The notes under the pieces: generated by a model | What the model was told of the DNA's origin: nothing | What the model saw: the letters and a program-made list of their open reading frames with translations, nothing else | The model's database searches: none | Shown: one piece after another, positions 27,808-35,024 of the stretch | Layout: the number at the start of each line of letters is the position of its first letter | Numbering within the stretch: the first letter of the stretch is position 1 | From: Malikia granosa | Lineage (GTDB): Bacteria; Pseudomonadota; Gammaproteobacteria; Burkholderiales; Burkholderiaceae_C | Length of the DNA: 35,024 nucleotides | Assembly: GCF_002980595.1 (NCBI RefSeq) | Contig: NZ_PVLQ01000041.1 | Coordinates: 1 to 35,024, forward strand | Direction of reading: 5' to 3' | Translations under genes and position numbers: made by a program

Positions 27808-28788
27808 TCAGTAGCCTTTCGACGGGTCCACCCGATCGATCAGGGCGTCCCCCTTCAGGTAACGCACCAGGTTGTGCTGGAACTTCAAGGCCGTTGCTGC
27901 CGGCCCGTCGCTGGCGGACCAGGAGATATGGGGCGTCAGGCGCACGCGCGGGTGCTGGTAGAGCCAGTGCCCTTGCGGCGGTGGCTCGGGTTCGGTGACA
28001 TCCAGGGTCGCAGCAGCCAGCGCGCCACTATCGAGTGCCGCGCGCAGGGCGTCGTGGTCCAGCAGCGCGCCCCGGGCAATGTTGATCAGATGCAGGCCCG
28101 GTTTGGCGTGGGACAAGGCCTCGGCATCGATGAGGTGGCGCGTCTCGGCCGTGAGCGGCAAGGCCAGCACCAGATGGTCCGAGTTCGCGAGCAGTTCCCG
28201 CAGCGACGCCACGCTGGTCACGCCCTCGGCGTCGATGCGCTGGCCGGAGCGCCGCAGCGCCAGGATGCGCATGTCGAAGGCCAGCGCCCGGCGCGCGATC
28301 GCCTGTCCGATCGCGCCGTAGCCCAGCAAGCCCAGGGTTTGACCCTTGAGCGTGCCCAAGGGCCTGGCCACTGCGCGGTCGAATTCCCTGCTCCAGATCA
28401 TCCTCCCATGCCTGACTTGCCGGCTATGCAACTGCTTGACCTGCTCCAGCATGGCCGACAGCACATATTCGGCGATCGGATCGGCCGCCACGCCACGCGA
28501 ACAGCTGACCTGGGCCACGTCGAACAGCCAGGGCGGAAAGAAGTCGATCCCGGCCGAGGCCAGGTGCACCCAGCGCAGGCGGCCAGGCCAGCCTTCGGGG
28601 GTCTGTTGCGGGGCGGTCTTCCAGCCGTTGCGCGGCCCGGTGAGCAGCACCTCGGCGTCCTGTGACCGCAGCCAGGCGGGGGTCTGGTCATCGTCGATGA
28701 CCTGCACGCCAGCCATGTCAGGCAGTTGTCCCTGGCCCAGCTGGTTGAGCAGCACCAGGGGCCGGGCGGGGGTATCGGGGTGGCGCAT
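27808..28788 (-). CDS. D-2-hydroxyacid dehydrogenase family protein
   Basis: NAD(P)-dependent oxidoreductase of 326 residues interconverting a 2-hydroxy acid and a 2-oxo acid. The Rossmann motif is GYGAIG (156-161). The catalytic residues are Arg239 (NIARGALLD), Glu266 (DVTEPEP) and His287 (TPHISW), all intact. The substrate is unknown. In this setting it might act on a carbon skeleton left after desulfonation, or on a sulfonated hydroxyacid. It starts 16 bases after the upstream acyl-CoA-dehydrogenase-like gene, so the two are probably cotranscribed. Confidence 0.9.
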   Translation of the reverse strand: MRHPDTPARPLVLLNQLGQGQLPDMAGVQVIDDDQTPAWLRSQDAEVLLTGPRNGWKTAPQQTPEGWPGRLRWVHLASAGIDFFPPWLFDVAQVSCSRGVAADPIAEYVLSAMLEQVKQLHSRQVRHGRMIWSREFDRAVARPLGTLKGQTLGLLGYGAIGQAIARRALAFDMRILALRRSGQRIDAEGVTSVASLRELLANSDHLVLALPLTAETRHLIDAEALSHAKPGLHLINIARGALLDHDALRAALDSGALAAATLDVTEPEPPPQGHWLYQHPRVRLTPHISWSASDGPAATALKFQHNLVRYLKGDALIDRVDPSKGY

Positions 28789-28804
28789 GGAGGGCTTCTC
28801 GGCT

Positions 28805-29950
28805 TCAGACGCCCAGCGCGCGTCGTCCCGCCGCCACCCAGACGCTGTCGTCCTGCGGCGTGTGGATGCGACCGCACAGCACGTCGCGCCAGTGGCGCTC
28901 GAGCGGATTGCGGCGCGCCAGCCCGTGGTTGCTGCTGAGCGACTGGGCGATTTCCACCGCTTGCACGGCCTGGTTGGTCACCAGGCTCTTGATCAGGGCA
29001 CTGTCGCTGCCAGCGACCTCAAGGCCCGCATCGATGTCCCGCGCCAGCCCGCGCAGCAGCCGGTCGTTGGCCAGCAGCAGCCCCTCGATGCGGCCGACCG
29101 CCTCCTGCACCCGCGGCAGCGTGGCCAGCGAGGCCCCCAGCGCCGACGGCTTGCGTTCGCGCAGGAATCCCAGCAGCCAGTCCCGCCCGGCGCGCGCCAC
29201 CCCGGTGTAGAGCGCGCCCATCAGCACGGTCATTTCGGCCTGCAGCTGCGGGTCGCCAGCGCCCCAGTCCTGTGGCTGGCGCAGGTCGACCTCATGGCCC
29301 AGCGGCACCAGCACCTCCTCGAAGATCACGTCGTGACTGCCGCTGGCGCGCAGGCCCAGGTGGTCCCAGGTCTCGACGATGCGCGTGCCGGGCAGGCCGG
29401 CCGGCACCAGCAAGGTGCCGACCCGGGGCGGCGTCTCGTCGGTGCGCACCCAGACCGCATACCACTGCAGCACCGGGACACCGGTCGAATACACCTTGTG
29501 CCCGTTCAGGCGCCAGCCCTCTGGCGTCAGGCGGGCCGTGGTGGCGGGCAGGCCGCCGCGCGCCGGCGTGCCCAGGTCGGGCTCGACCCGCAGCGCGTTG
29601 ATGAGCGCGCCTTTCTCCGCCGCCTCGCGCACCACGCGCTGTGCCAGGTCACGCGGCCAGCGCTTGTCCGCGCGCCCGAGCGAACGGTGCTGGACATATT
29701 GCATGATCAGCACCAGCGCGGTGGCCGGGTCGCCATGGCCGATGGCGCCGATCACCTCGCCGAGCTGCGCCAGCGTGGCGTTCTGTCCGCCCAGTTCGGC
29801 CGGTGCAGCCAGGGTCAGCAGTCCCGCGCGATGCAGGTCGGTGAAGTTCTGGAACGGAAAACTGCCTTCCAGATCATGCTTGGCTGCCCGCTGGGCAAAG
29901 TCCGCCGCCAGGCTGCTGGCCAGTTCGCCCCAGTTGAGCGGCGCGTTCAT
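28805..29950 (-). CDS. SfnB/DszC-like acyl-CoA dehydrogenase family protein
   Basis: A 381-residue flavoprotein of the acyl-CoA dehydrogenase fold. It has the three-domain layout with LNGHKVYSTGVPVLQWYAVW in the middle beta domain, GLRASGSHDVIFEEVLVP, and a C-terminal helical region with SNHGLARRNPLERHWRDVLCGRIHTPQDD. In sulfur-assimilation clusters this branch (SfnB, DszC) usually works as an FMNH2-dependent monooxygenase on sulfur compounds, not as a dehydrogenase of CoA esters. The ATG at 29950 overlaps the upstream stop as ATGA, so it is translationally coupled to the aldolase-family gene. Confidence 0.85.
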   Translation of the reverse strand: MNAPLNWGELASSLAADFAQRAAKHDLEGSFPFQNFTDLHRAGLLTLAAPAELGGQNATLAQLGEVIGAIGHGDPATALVLIMQYVQHRSLGRADKRWPRDLAQRVVREAAEKGALINALRVEPDLGTPARGGLPATTARLTPEGWRLNGHKVYSTGVPVLQWYAVWVRTDETPPRVGTLLVPAGLPGTRIVETWDHLGLRASGSHDVIFEEVLVPLGHEVDLRQPQDWGAGDPQLQAEMTVLMGALYTGVARAGRDWLLGFLRERKPSALGASLATLPRVQEAVGRIEGLLLANDRLLRGLARDIDAGLEVAGSDSALIKSLVTNQAVQAVEIAQSLSSNHGLARRNPLERHWRDVLCGRIHTPQDDSVWVAAGRRALGV

Positions 29951-30771
29951 TGCAGCACCTCGGGCTGGTCGCGCACCAGGATTTCCGCCAGGCTCCTGAA
30001 GGTGTATTCCGCCCCGCCAGGGCCGCCGATCTGGCCATGGGTACGGGCGGCGACCTCGTGCGGGATCGGGATCGGCTGGCCCGCGGCTTCGGCCAGTAGC
30101 TGGGTCTGGCAGATGTTTTCCAGCGCGATATACCACCAGGCGGCAGCCGCCACCGAAGGCCCGGCGGTCAGGATGCCGTGGTTCTGCAGGATCACGGCCT
30201 TGCGCTGGCCCAGCGCCTGGGCAATCCGGAAGCCCTCGTCGGTCTCCAGCACCACGCCAGTGAAGTCGTCGAACAGGGCGTGATCCTGGTAGAAGGCGCA
30301 GGAGTCCTGGGTCAGCGGGTCCAGCAGGCGGCCCAGGGTCGACCAGGCCTTGCCGTAGGTGGAATGGGTGTGGGCCGCGGCCACGATGTCGGGCCGGGCT
30401 TCATGCAAGGCGGCGTGGATGGCAAAGGCGGCGCGGTTCAGCGGTCCCTTGCCGAGCACGATCTCGCCTTGCGCGTTCACCAGCAGCAGGTCGGAGACGC
30501 GGATCTGCGAGAAATTGACCCCCAGCGGATTGACCCAGAAATGGTCATGCCATTCGGGATCGCGCGCGGTGATATGGCCCGCCAGCCCCACGTTCAAGCC
30601 ATGCTGGGCAAACAGGCGAAACGAAATGGCCAATTGTTCGCGCCGGTATTGGCGTTCCTCTTCGATCGAGCGCACAGGGATAGGCTCATCGAACCAGTCC
30701 TGGCGTTTGGGCGGCGCATTGAGCAAGGCATGCAGGCTGGCTGGCAGGGTGGAAGAGATAACGGTGGACAT
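29947..30771 (-). CDS. class II aldolase/adducin family protein
   Basis: A 274-residue protein with the zinc-binding fold of class II aldolases and adducin heads. Probable metal ligands are His134, His136 (AAHTHSTYG) and His198 (LQNHGILTAG). GHITARDP (65-72) is the substrate-phosphate/carboxylate loop region. Where classical fuculose-phosphate-type aldolases have the catalytic Glu after two serines, this protein has PLNRAAFAIH, as in adducin-like members, so aldol cleavage is uncertain; decarboxylase, dehydratase or epimerase chemistry is possible. The ATG at 30771 is preferred over an in-frame TTG at 30777; its ribosome site is weak. First gene of a tight set with the SfnB-like and hydroxyacid dehydrogenase genes. 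Confidence 0.85.
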   Translation of the reverse strand: MSTVISSTLPASLHALLNAPPKRQDWFDEPIPVRSIEEERQYRREQLAISFRLFAQHGLNVGLAGHITARDPEWHDHFWVNPLGVNFSQIRVSDLLLVNAQGEIVLGKGPLNRAAFAIHAALHEARPDIVAAAHTHSTYGKAWSTLGRLLDPLTQDSCAFYQDHALFDDFTGVVLETDEGFRIAQALGQRKAVILQNHGILTAGPSVAAAAWWYIALENICQTQLLAEAAGQPIPIPHEVAARTHGQIGGPGGAEYTFRSLAEILVRDQPEVLQ

Positions 30772-30832
30772 GGGCAACTTTCATGAAGCAGGGGACAAGG
30801 GCACCAGCTGAAATGGATCGGGCTGTCGGCTA

Positions 30833-30879
30833 GACAATAAAAGCCGCGCGATTGAATTCCAACGAAGAAAAACGGCTTT
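30833..30879 (-). terminator. possible terminator downstream of the cytochrome c gene
   Basis: AAAGCCG (30840-30846) and CGGCTTT (30873-30879) form a 7-bp stem with a 26-nt loop. On the minus strand the stem is followed by TTATTGT. It lies in the 144-bp gap between the cytochrome c stop and the aldolase-family start. The loop is large, so it is a weak candidate. A shorter CATGC-N7-GCATG repeat is at 30883-30899. Confidence 0.35.
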
Positions 30880-30915
30880 CAACATGCGTTTTGAGCATGC
30901 CGATTGCGCACGGCT

Positions 30916-32079
30916 TCAATGCGGAAAGCCCCCGCGCTGCGAACGGACCGGTTCACTGTCGATGCGGCGAATGATGGCGTCGAGGCCATCGGCCGGAACG
31001 GTCTGGGCCTGGACCGGATTGATCGGGTTCGACATCGGTACCGGCTGGCCCGAGGTCCGGCATACCAGATCGTCCTCGGACCATTGCGCATCCCCTGGCT
31101 GGCCGCGCACGCGCAGCCAGCCGAACTTGTCGGCGATGAGCTGGTGACCCGGCAGTTCCTGCGGCTGCACGCCGAGCAAGAGGGCCAGGGCTGGCGCCAG
31201 CTCCTCGCTGTCGGCCTGGCAGTCGAGGCCGGCCGCGTCCTGGCCCACGGCGACTGAAAACAGGCGCGGATCTTCCGTCGCGCCCGGTCCCGGACCGCCC
31301 GTGAGCACCAGCCGCAGCCGCTGGCCGCGCAGGCTGCTCAGTCGCCGGCTGCCTTGCTGGCAGTCGATGGTGACATCGGGCACGGGAACGGGGTGCATCC
31401 AGCCACCGGTCTGGCGCAAGGACTGGCCCGCGGCCTGGGCGCGCACGAAATCCAGCAGGTCCCAGATCTGCTGGTCGCCGAGCGGGCTGGCCGGCATGGT
31501 GCTTTGTCCATGCCGGTCCTGCAGGCCATGGCGGATGCGCCAGAACAGTTCGCCATCGAGCCGCTTCCACAGCAGGGAGCCGTTGAGCGTGGGCGGCCAC
31601 ATCGTCAGCCCGGGCGCATCGGGGCCTTCGCCCCGGCCATCCGCGCCATGGCAACGCTGGCAATGCGCCAGGTAGAGCCGTTGACCCCGCACGATGCTGG
31701 TGGCGTTGAAGCCGTTCGGACTTTGATGGAAGGCGGTCGGCACCGTGGGCCGGACCAGCAGCCGCCAGTCGGGCCAGGGCGTCACCAGCAGCAGCACGAG
31801 TGCCACGCCGGCCAGCCAGCCGCGCGCGCGCCGCCAGCGCCAGGCCAGTGCGCCGAGCAAGGCCAGCAGCAGCAGCGACGCCAGCGCCAGCAGCAGACGG
31901 CGCGACTGGCCGGGTTCAGTGAGCAGGTATTCGGCGGCCAGACGGTGGGCGAAGGGCCAGCCGGGCTGGCCGTGCAGCGGCTGCGTCAGCCCCCAGGCAT
32001 CCAGCCATTGCCACCCTGCCTGCTGTGCCTGATGCAGCAGCCACAGCAGGGCATTGATGGCGTCGGGCCCCAGGTTCAC
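30916..32079 (-). CDS. membrane-anchored cytochrome c with an extra C-terminal domain
   Basis: A 387-residue protein with a hydrophilic N-terminus, two membrane segments (about 62-80 and 88-103), a class I cytochrome c domain and a C-terminal domain of about 160 residues. Haem attaches at CQRCH (140-144), and Met195 (STMPASP) is the likely sixth ligand. The C-terminal part begins VPVPDVTIDCQQGSRRLSSLRGQRLRLVL, with the look of a redoxin/thioredoxin-like fold, but no CxxC is present, so this is tentative. The GTG start overlaps the upstream ATPase stop as GTGA, so it is coupled to the importer operon. Its role there is unknown; passing electrons from periplasmic oxidation of a sulfur compound is one possibility. 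Confidence 0.8.
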   Translation of the reverse strand: MNLGPDAINALLWLLHQAQQAGWQWLDAWGLTQPLHGQPGWPFAHRLAAEYLLTEPGQSRRLLLALASLLLLALLGALAWRWRRARGWLAGVALVLLLVTPWPDWRLLVRPTVPTAFHQSPNGFNATSIVRGQRLYLAHCQRCHGADGRGEGPDAPGLTMWPPTLNGSLLWKRLDGELFWRIRHGLQDRHGQSTMPASPLGDQQIWDLLDFVRAQAAGQSLRQTGGWMHPVPVPDVTIDCQQGSRRLSSLRGQRLRLVLTGGPGPGATEDPRLFSVAVGQDAAGLDCQADSEELAPALALLLGVQPQELPGHQLIADKFGWLRVRGQPGDAQWSEDDLVCRTSGQPVPMSNPINPVQAQTVPADGLDAIIRRIDSEPVRSQRGGFPH

Positions 32080-32885
32080 CAGCTGGCATCCAGCCCGAGC
32101 GCGGTCAGGGCTTCATGGCGCAATTCGGCCAGGCGCGGATCGCCCCGATGCCGCGGGTAGGGCAGGTCGTTGTGCAGCACCTTGTGGATGCGTGCCGGCC
32201 GGTCCGACAGCACGATGACGCGCTGCGCCAGGAACAGCGCCTCCTCGACATCATGGGTCACCAGCAGGGCCGAGAAGCCGCTGCGCTGCCACAGGTCGAC
32301 CAGTTCGGTCTGCATCGACAGCCTGGTCAGCGAGTCGAGCTTGCCCAGCGGTTCGTCCAGGATCAGCAGGCTCGGGTCGTTCACCAGCGCGCGCGCCAGC
32401 GCGGCGCGTTGCGCCATGCCGCCGGACAGCTGATGCGGGAACGCCTTGGCAAAGTCCTGCAAGCCGACCAGCCGCAGGGCCTGGTCCACCCGCTCCCGTT
32501 CGGCCTTCAGCACGCCGCGCGCCTGCAGGCCCAGTGCCACGTTGTCCCACACCGTGCGCCAGGGAAACAGGGTCGGGTCCTGGAACACCAGGATGCGCGA
32601 CGGGTCGGGCTCGGCGATGGCCTGGCCGTCATGCCTGAGCTCGCCCGTGGTGGCCTGGTCCAGGCCCGCCACCAGGCGCAGCAGCGTGGACTTGCCGCAG
32701 CCGCTCGGGCCCAGCAGCGCCACGAACTCGCCGGGCTCGATGGCCAGCTCCAGTTCATCGATCACCTGCAGATGTCCGGCCGGTCCATCGAACCAGTGGC
32801 TGACCTGGTTGACCTCGATCCGGGCGCCTGGCGCCTGGGCTGCGTTGACGGCCGGCTGATGCACGGGGGTAGCCAGGTTCACCAT
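32076..32885 (-). CDS. SsuB/TauB-type ABC transporter ATP-binding protein
   Basis: ATPase of the second organosulfur-type importer, 269 residues. Walker A GPSGCGKST, signature LSGGMAQR, Walker B LLILDEPLGKLD and the switch ALLVTHDVEEALFLAQRVIVLSD are intact. The ATG at 32885 has AAGGAA at good spacing and overlaps the permease stop by seven bases; an upstream in-frame start at 32906 lies deeper in the permease gene and is less likely. The overlap on both sides shows a strictly coupled permease-ATPase-cytochrome unit. Confidence 0.92.
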   Translation of the reverse strand: MVNLATPVHQPAVNAAQAPGARIEVNQVSHWFDGPAGHLQVIDELELAIEPGEFVALLGPSGCGKSTLLRLVAGLDQATTGELRHDGQAIAEPDPSRILVFQDPTLFPWRTVWDNVALGLQARGVLKAERERVDQALRLVGLQDFAKAFPHQLSGGMAQRAALARALVNDPSLLILDEPLGKLDSLTRLSMQTELVDLWQRSGFSALLVTHDVEEALFLAQRVIVLSDRPARIHKVLHNDLPYPRHRGDPRLAELRHEALTALGLDASW

Positions 32886-33976
32886 TTCACGGTTCCTTTC
32901 TGCCACGACAGCAGGCGGTCACGCAGCAGGAACAGCAGCGAGATCACGCCGGAGAACAGCAGCGCCATCACCAGCAGGGCGCCATACATATTGGGATAGC
33001 TGGCCCAGCCCTGGGCCCAGGTCAGATACCAGCCGAGGCCGGACTTCACGCCCAGCATCTCCGCCACGACCAGGGTGGAAAAGGCCGCGCCGAGCCCCAT
33101 GAACAGGCCGACGAAGACCTGCGGCAAGGAAGCCGGTATCGCCACCCGCAGCACCAGGAACCAGGGCGAAGCCCCCATGGTGCGCGCCACGTCGTAGTAG
33201 TTCTTGTTCACGTTGGCGACGCCCGACCAGGTCAGGATGGCGACCGGGAAGGCGGTGCCGAGCGCGATCAGGAAGATGGCGGTCGACCAGCTCGACGGGA
33301 AGAAGTAGAACGAAATCGGCAGCAGCGCCGTGGTCGGCACCGGGCCCAGCACCCGCAACACCGGGTGGATCCAGTAGTTGGCGCTGCGCGACCAGCCGAT
33401 CAGCACGCCGACCGCGAAGCCAGTGACCGCGCCAATGCCGATGCCGACCAGCAGCAGCTTGATCGAGTTGTAGGCGCTGTCGAGCAGCCGTGGCCAGTCC
33501 GAGACGAAGACTTCGATCAGGCTCTGCGGCGGCGCGAAAAACGGCGCCGGCAGGGTGGCCGTCTTGGCGGTGAACAGCTCCCAGGCGGCCAGCCCGAGCG
33601 CCAATGCCACCAGCCAGGGGCCGGTCGGGCGCAGGCGCTCGCGCAGCGGCGACAGCGGGCCGGGCAACAGGGCCAGCAGCGCCAGTGCGCCCGCGATGCC
33701 CCAGGCCAGCCAGGCGAACTCCTCGGTGTAGGCCCAGTCGTTGAAACCCACTGGTGCGTTCGGCCAGGCCTGCGTCAGCAGTGCCAGCAGCGTCCAGGCC
33801 AGTGCGGCCAGCAGGCCGCTGAGCCAGACCTGCCCCGGGGCGGGGGCTGGCAAGGTCGCTGGTCGTTCGGTGCGAACGATGTCCTTGCGCGCCGGTCCGG
33901 GGCGCGCGGCGGGCTGGAATTGGGGTGGCCGGGGCAGGCTTGCCCCCTGGTCGAGCACGGACTCGAGTTGGCTCAT
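32879..33976 (-). CDS. SsuC/TauC-type ABC permease with extended N-terminus
   Basis: Inner-membrane permease of 365 residues, about 100 longer than the usual SsuC/TauC. The first 48 residues are hydrophilic and Pro/Arg-rich. Two additional hydrophobic segments follow (about 50-70 and 88-105), then the standard six-segment core starting near WLVALALGLAAWELF. The core has the coupling loop YYDVARTMGASPWFLVLRVAIPASLPQVFVG split across the family motif. It starts 40 bases after the binding-protein stop. The function of the additional segments is unknown. Confidence 0.9.
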   Translation of the reverse strand: MSQLESVLDQGASLPRPPQFQPAARPGPARKDIVRTERPATLPAPAPGQVWLSGLLAALAWTLLALLTQAWPNAPVGFNDWAYTEEFAWLAWGIAGALALLALLPGPLSPLRERLRPTGPWLVALALGLAAWELFTAKTATLPAPFFAPPQSLIEVFVSDWPRLLDSAYNSIKLLLVGIGIGAVTGFAVGVLIGWSRSANYWIHPVLRVLGPVPTTALLPISFYFFPSSWSTAIFLIALGTAFPVAILTWSGVANVNKNYYDVARTMGASPWFLVLRVAIPASLPQVFVGLFMGLGAAFSTLVVAEMLGVKSGLGWYLTWAQGWASYPNMYGALLVMALLFSGVISLLFLLRDRLLSWQKGTVKW

Positions 33977-34016
33977 GACAGGAACTCCCTATTGAATGGG
34001 GCGGGCCGGCAATCGC

Positions 34017-35024
34017 TCAGGCCAGCACGTCGACCACGACATGCTTGGCAAAGCGGGCCGGATCGGTCGAGGGCTTGAGCACATTGACCAGCTTGAAGTC
34101 GCGCGCATAGAACTCGACTTCCTTTTGCAGGTTCAGGCCCGTCGGGTGGTTGCGGTGCGTCAGGGTGCCCAGCACATAGCGCACATCCTCCAGCGAGGCC
34201 TTGGTGTAGGGCTGGAAGATCCGGGCGGTCTCGTTCGGGTTGTCCGAGATGAAGTCCGAGGCCTCGTTGATCGCCCGCACCAGCGACGCCACCAGGGCCT
34301 TGTCCTGGCGCACCAGCTGGCCGCCGGCTCCCAGCACGCAGCAGGTCTTGGCCGCGTATTCGCCCGACAGGTTGGTCGCGAGGTCGACGATGCCCTTGGT
34401 GCGGCGCTCGATGAACAGCAGGTTCGGGTCGGCATCGGCGATGGCGTGGGCTTCGCCTTTCTCCAGCGCCAGGCCCAGCATGTCGGCCGGAAACTGGCGC
34501 CAGCTCACGTCGCGCTCCGGGTCCAGCCCGGCCTTGACCAGCAGCACCGAGAAGAAATTCTTGCCCGGGCTGTTGAGGTCGGACACCGCAATCGTCTTGC
34601 CCTTGAGCGCCTTGAGCGAGGTGGTGCCCGCCGGTGCGTAACCCACCATGCGCACGCAGCCGCCGTGGCTGGCGCCGACCAGCTTGACATCGAGCCCGGC
34701 TTCGAGCGGCTTGATCCAGCGGTGCACCATGCCCAGCGCGGCATCGGCCTTGCCGGTGGCGATGGTCTCGAGCAGCTGGTCGGTGGAGCCCGAGAAGTTG
34801 ACCAGCTCGACCTTGAGCCCGTGCTTCTCGAAGATGCCGCGCTGCAGCGCCACCGGCGCGGCCGACAGGCAGATCGCGTTGGCGTTCCAGGCCAGCTTCA
34901 GGTCGCGCAGCGGTCCGGCAGCGGCCACCGTCCGGTGGCCGGCGAGGCCTGCCAGGCCCAGCACGCCGGCGGCACCGGCCGAGCGCAGCACCGTGCGGCG
35001 CGACAGGAGTGATTTCAAGGTGTC
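34017..35024 (-). CDS. Tat-exported ABC substrate-binding protein (5' end may run past the window)
   Basis: Periplasmic binding protein of the NitT/TauT/SsuA class, at least 333 residues. The N-terminus SLLSRRTVLRSAGAAGVLGLAGLAG has a twin-arginine motif, suggesting folded export. The mature protein has LAWNANAICLSAAPVALQRGIFEKHGLKVEL, SGSTDQLLETIATGKADAALGMVHRWIKPLEAG, LKALKGKTIAVSDLNSPGKNFF and two adjacent cysteines (AAKTCCVLG). The only start inside the window is TTG at 35018 and the frame remains open to the edge, so the true start may be further upstream. First visible gene of the permease-ATPase-cytochrome operon. Confidence 0.85.
   Translation of the reverse strand, partial: DTLKSLLSRRTVLRSAGAAGVLGLAGLAGHRTVAAAGPLRDLKLAWNANAICLSAAPVALQRGIFEKHGLKVELVNFSGSTDQLLETIATGKADAALGMVHRWIKPLEAGLDVKLVGASHGGCVRMVGYAPAGTTSLKALKGKTIAVSDLNSPGKNFFSVLLVKAGLDPERDVSWRQFPADMLGLALEKGEAHAIADADPNLLFIERRTKGIVDLATNLSGEYAAKTCCVLGAGGQLVRQDKALVASLVRAINEASDFISDNPNETARIFQPYTKASLEDVRYVLGTLTHRNHPTGLNLQKEVEFYARDFKLVNVLKPSTDPARFAKHVVVDVLA

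Noticed and set aside
28346-30283. 645-codon plus-strand frame opposite the SfnB-like and aldolase-family genes
   Set aside because: Antisense shadow with low-complexity composition; the minus-strand genes have clear motifs and coupled start/stop overlaps.

Overview
The window looks like chromosomal DNA of a betaproteobacterium, probably Burkholderiales. Support comes from uniformly high GC, an EF-P with an arginine at position 32 next to its rhamnosyltransferase EarP, the earP/uvrC/pgsA neighbourhood, and very dense short-spaced operons. Genus cannot be read from the sequence alone.

Layout. Positions 1-8.5 kb hold housekeeping and orphan genes: efp and earP (minus strand), uvrC and pgsA (plus), tRNA-Val(UAC) with a terminator, a membrane dCache-type diguanylate cyclase, a DUF4382-like lipoprotein and a glycine-zipper envelope protein. 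At 8.5-12.4 kb is a complete sulfate/thiosulfate importer operon on the minus strand (sbp-cysT-cysW-cysA). KatG catalase-peroxidase (12.6-14.7 kb) is divergent from a ferritin-like protein (15.1-15.5 kb), with a Fur-like palindrome between them.

From 15.5 kb to the end lies a sulfur-scavenging region of about 19 kb. First is a minus-strand operon with two paralogous substrate-binding proteins, two permeases, one ATPase, a cytosolic sulfatase and a small alpha/beta hydrolase. Divergent from it is a plus-strand operon with a TauD/AtsK-type dioxygenase, an NtaA/DszA-type flavin monooxygenase and an MFS transporter. Converging on that is a long minus-strand block. Reading downstream, it holds a Tat-type binding protein, a permease with extra N-terminal membrane segments, an ATPase, a membrane cytochrome c with an unusual C-terminal domain, an adducin/class II aldolase-family protein, an SfnB/DszC-like acyl-CoA-dehydrogenase-fold protein, a D-2-hydroxyacid dehydrogenase, an SsuA-like binding protein and a nitroreductase.

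Taken together the genes suggest that sulfate is imported by Sbp-CysTWA when available. When it is scarce, sulfate esters and sulfonates are imported by the TauABC/SsuABC-type systems and desulfurised in the cytoplasm by the sulfatase and the oxygenases. No sulfur regulator (CysB, SsuR, SftR), no formylglycine-generating enzyme and no SsuE-type flavin reductase is encoded inside the window. The most unusual items are the cytochrome c embedded and translationally overlapped in an ABC importer operon, the aldolase-family/dehydrogenase set of unknown substrate, and the two-permease, two-binding-protein importer coupled to a sulfatase with a CSATR active-site motif.
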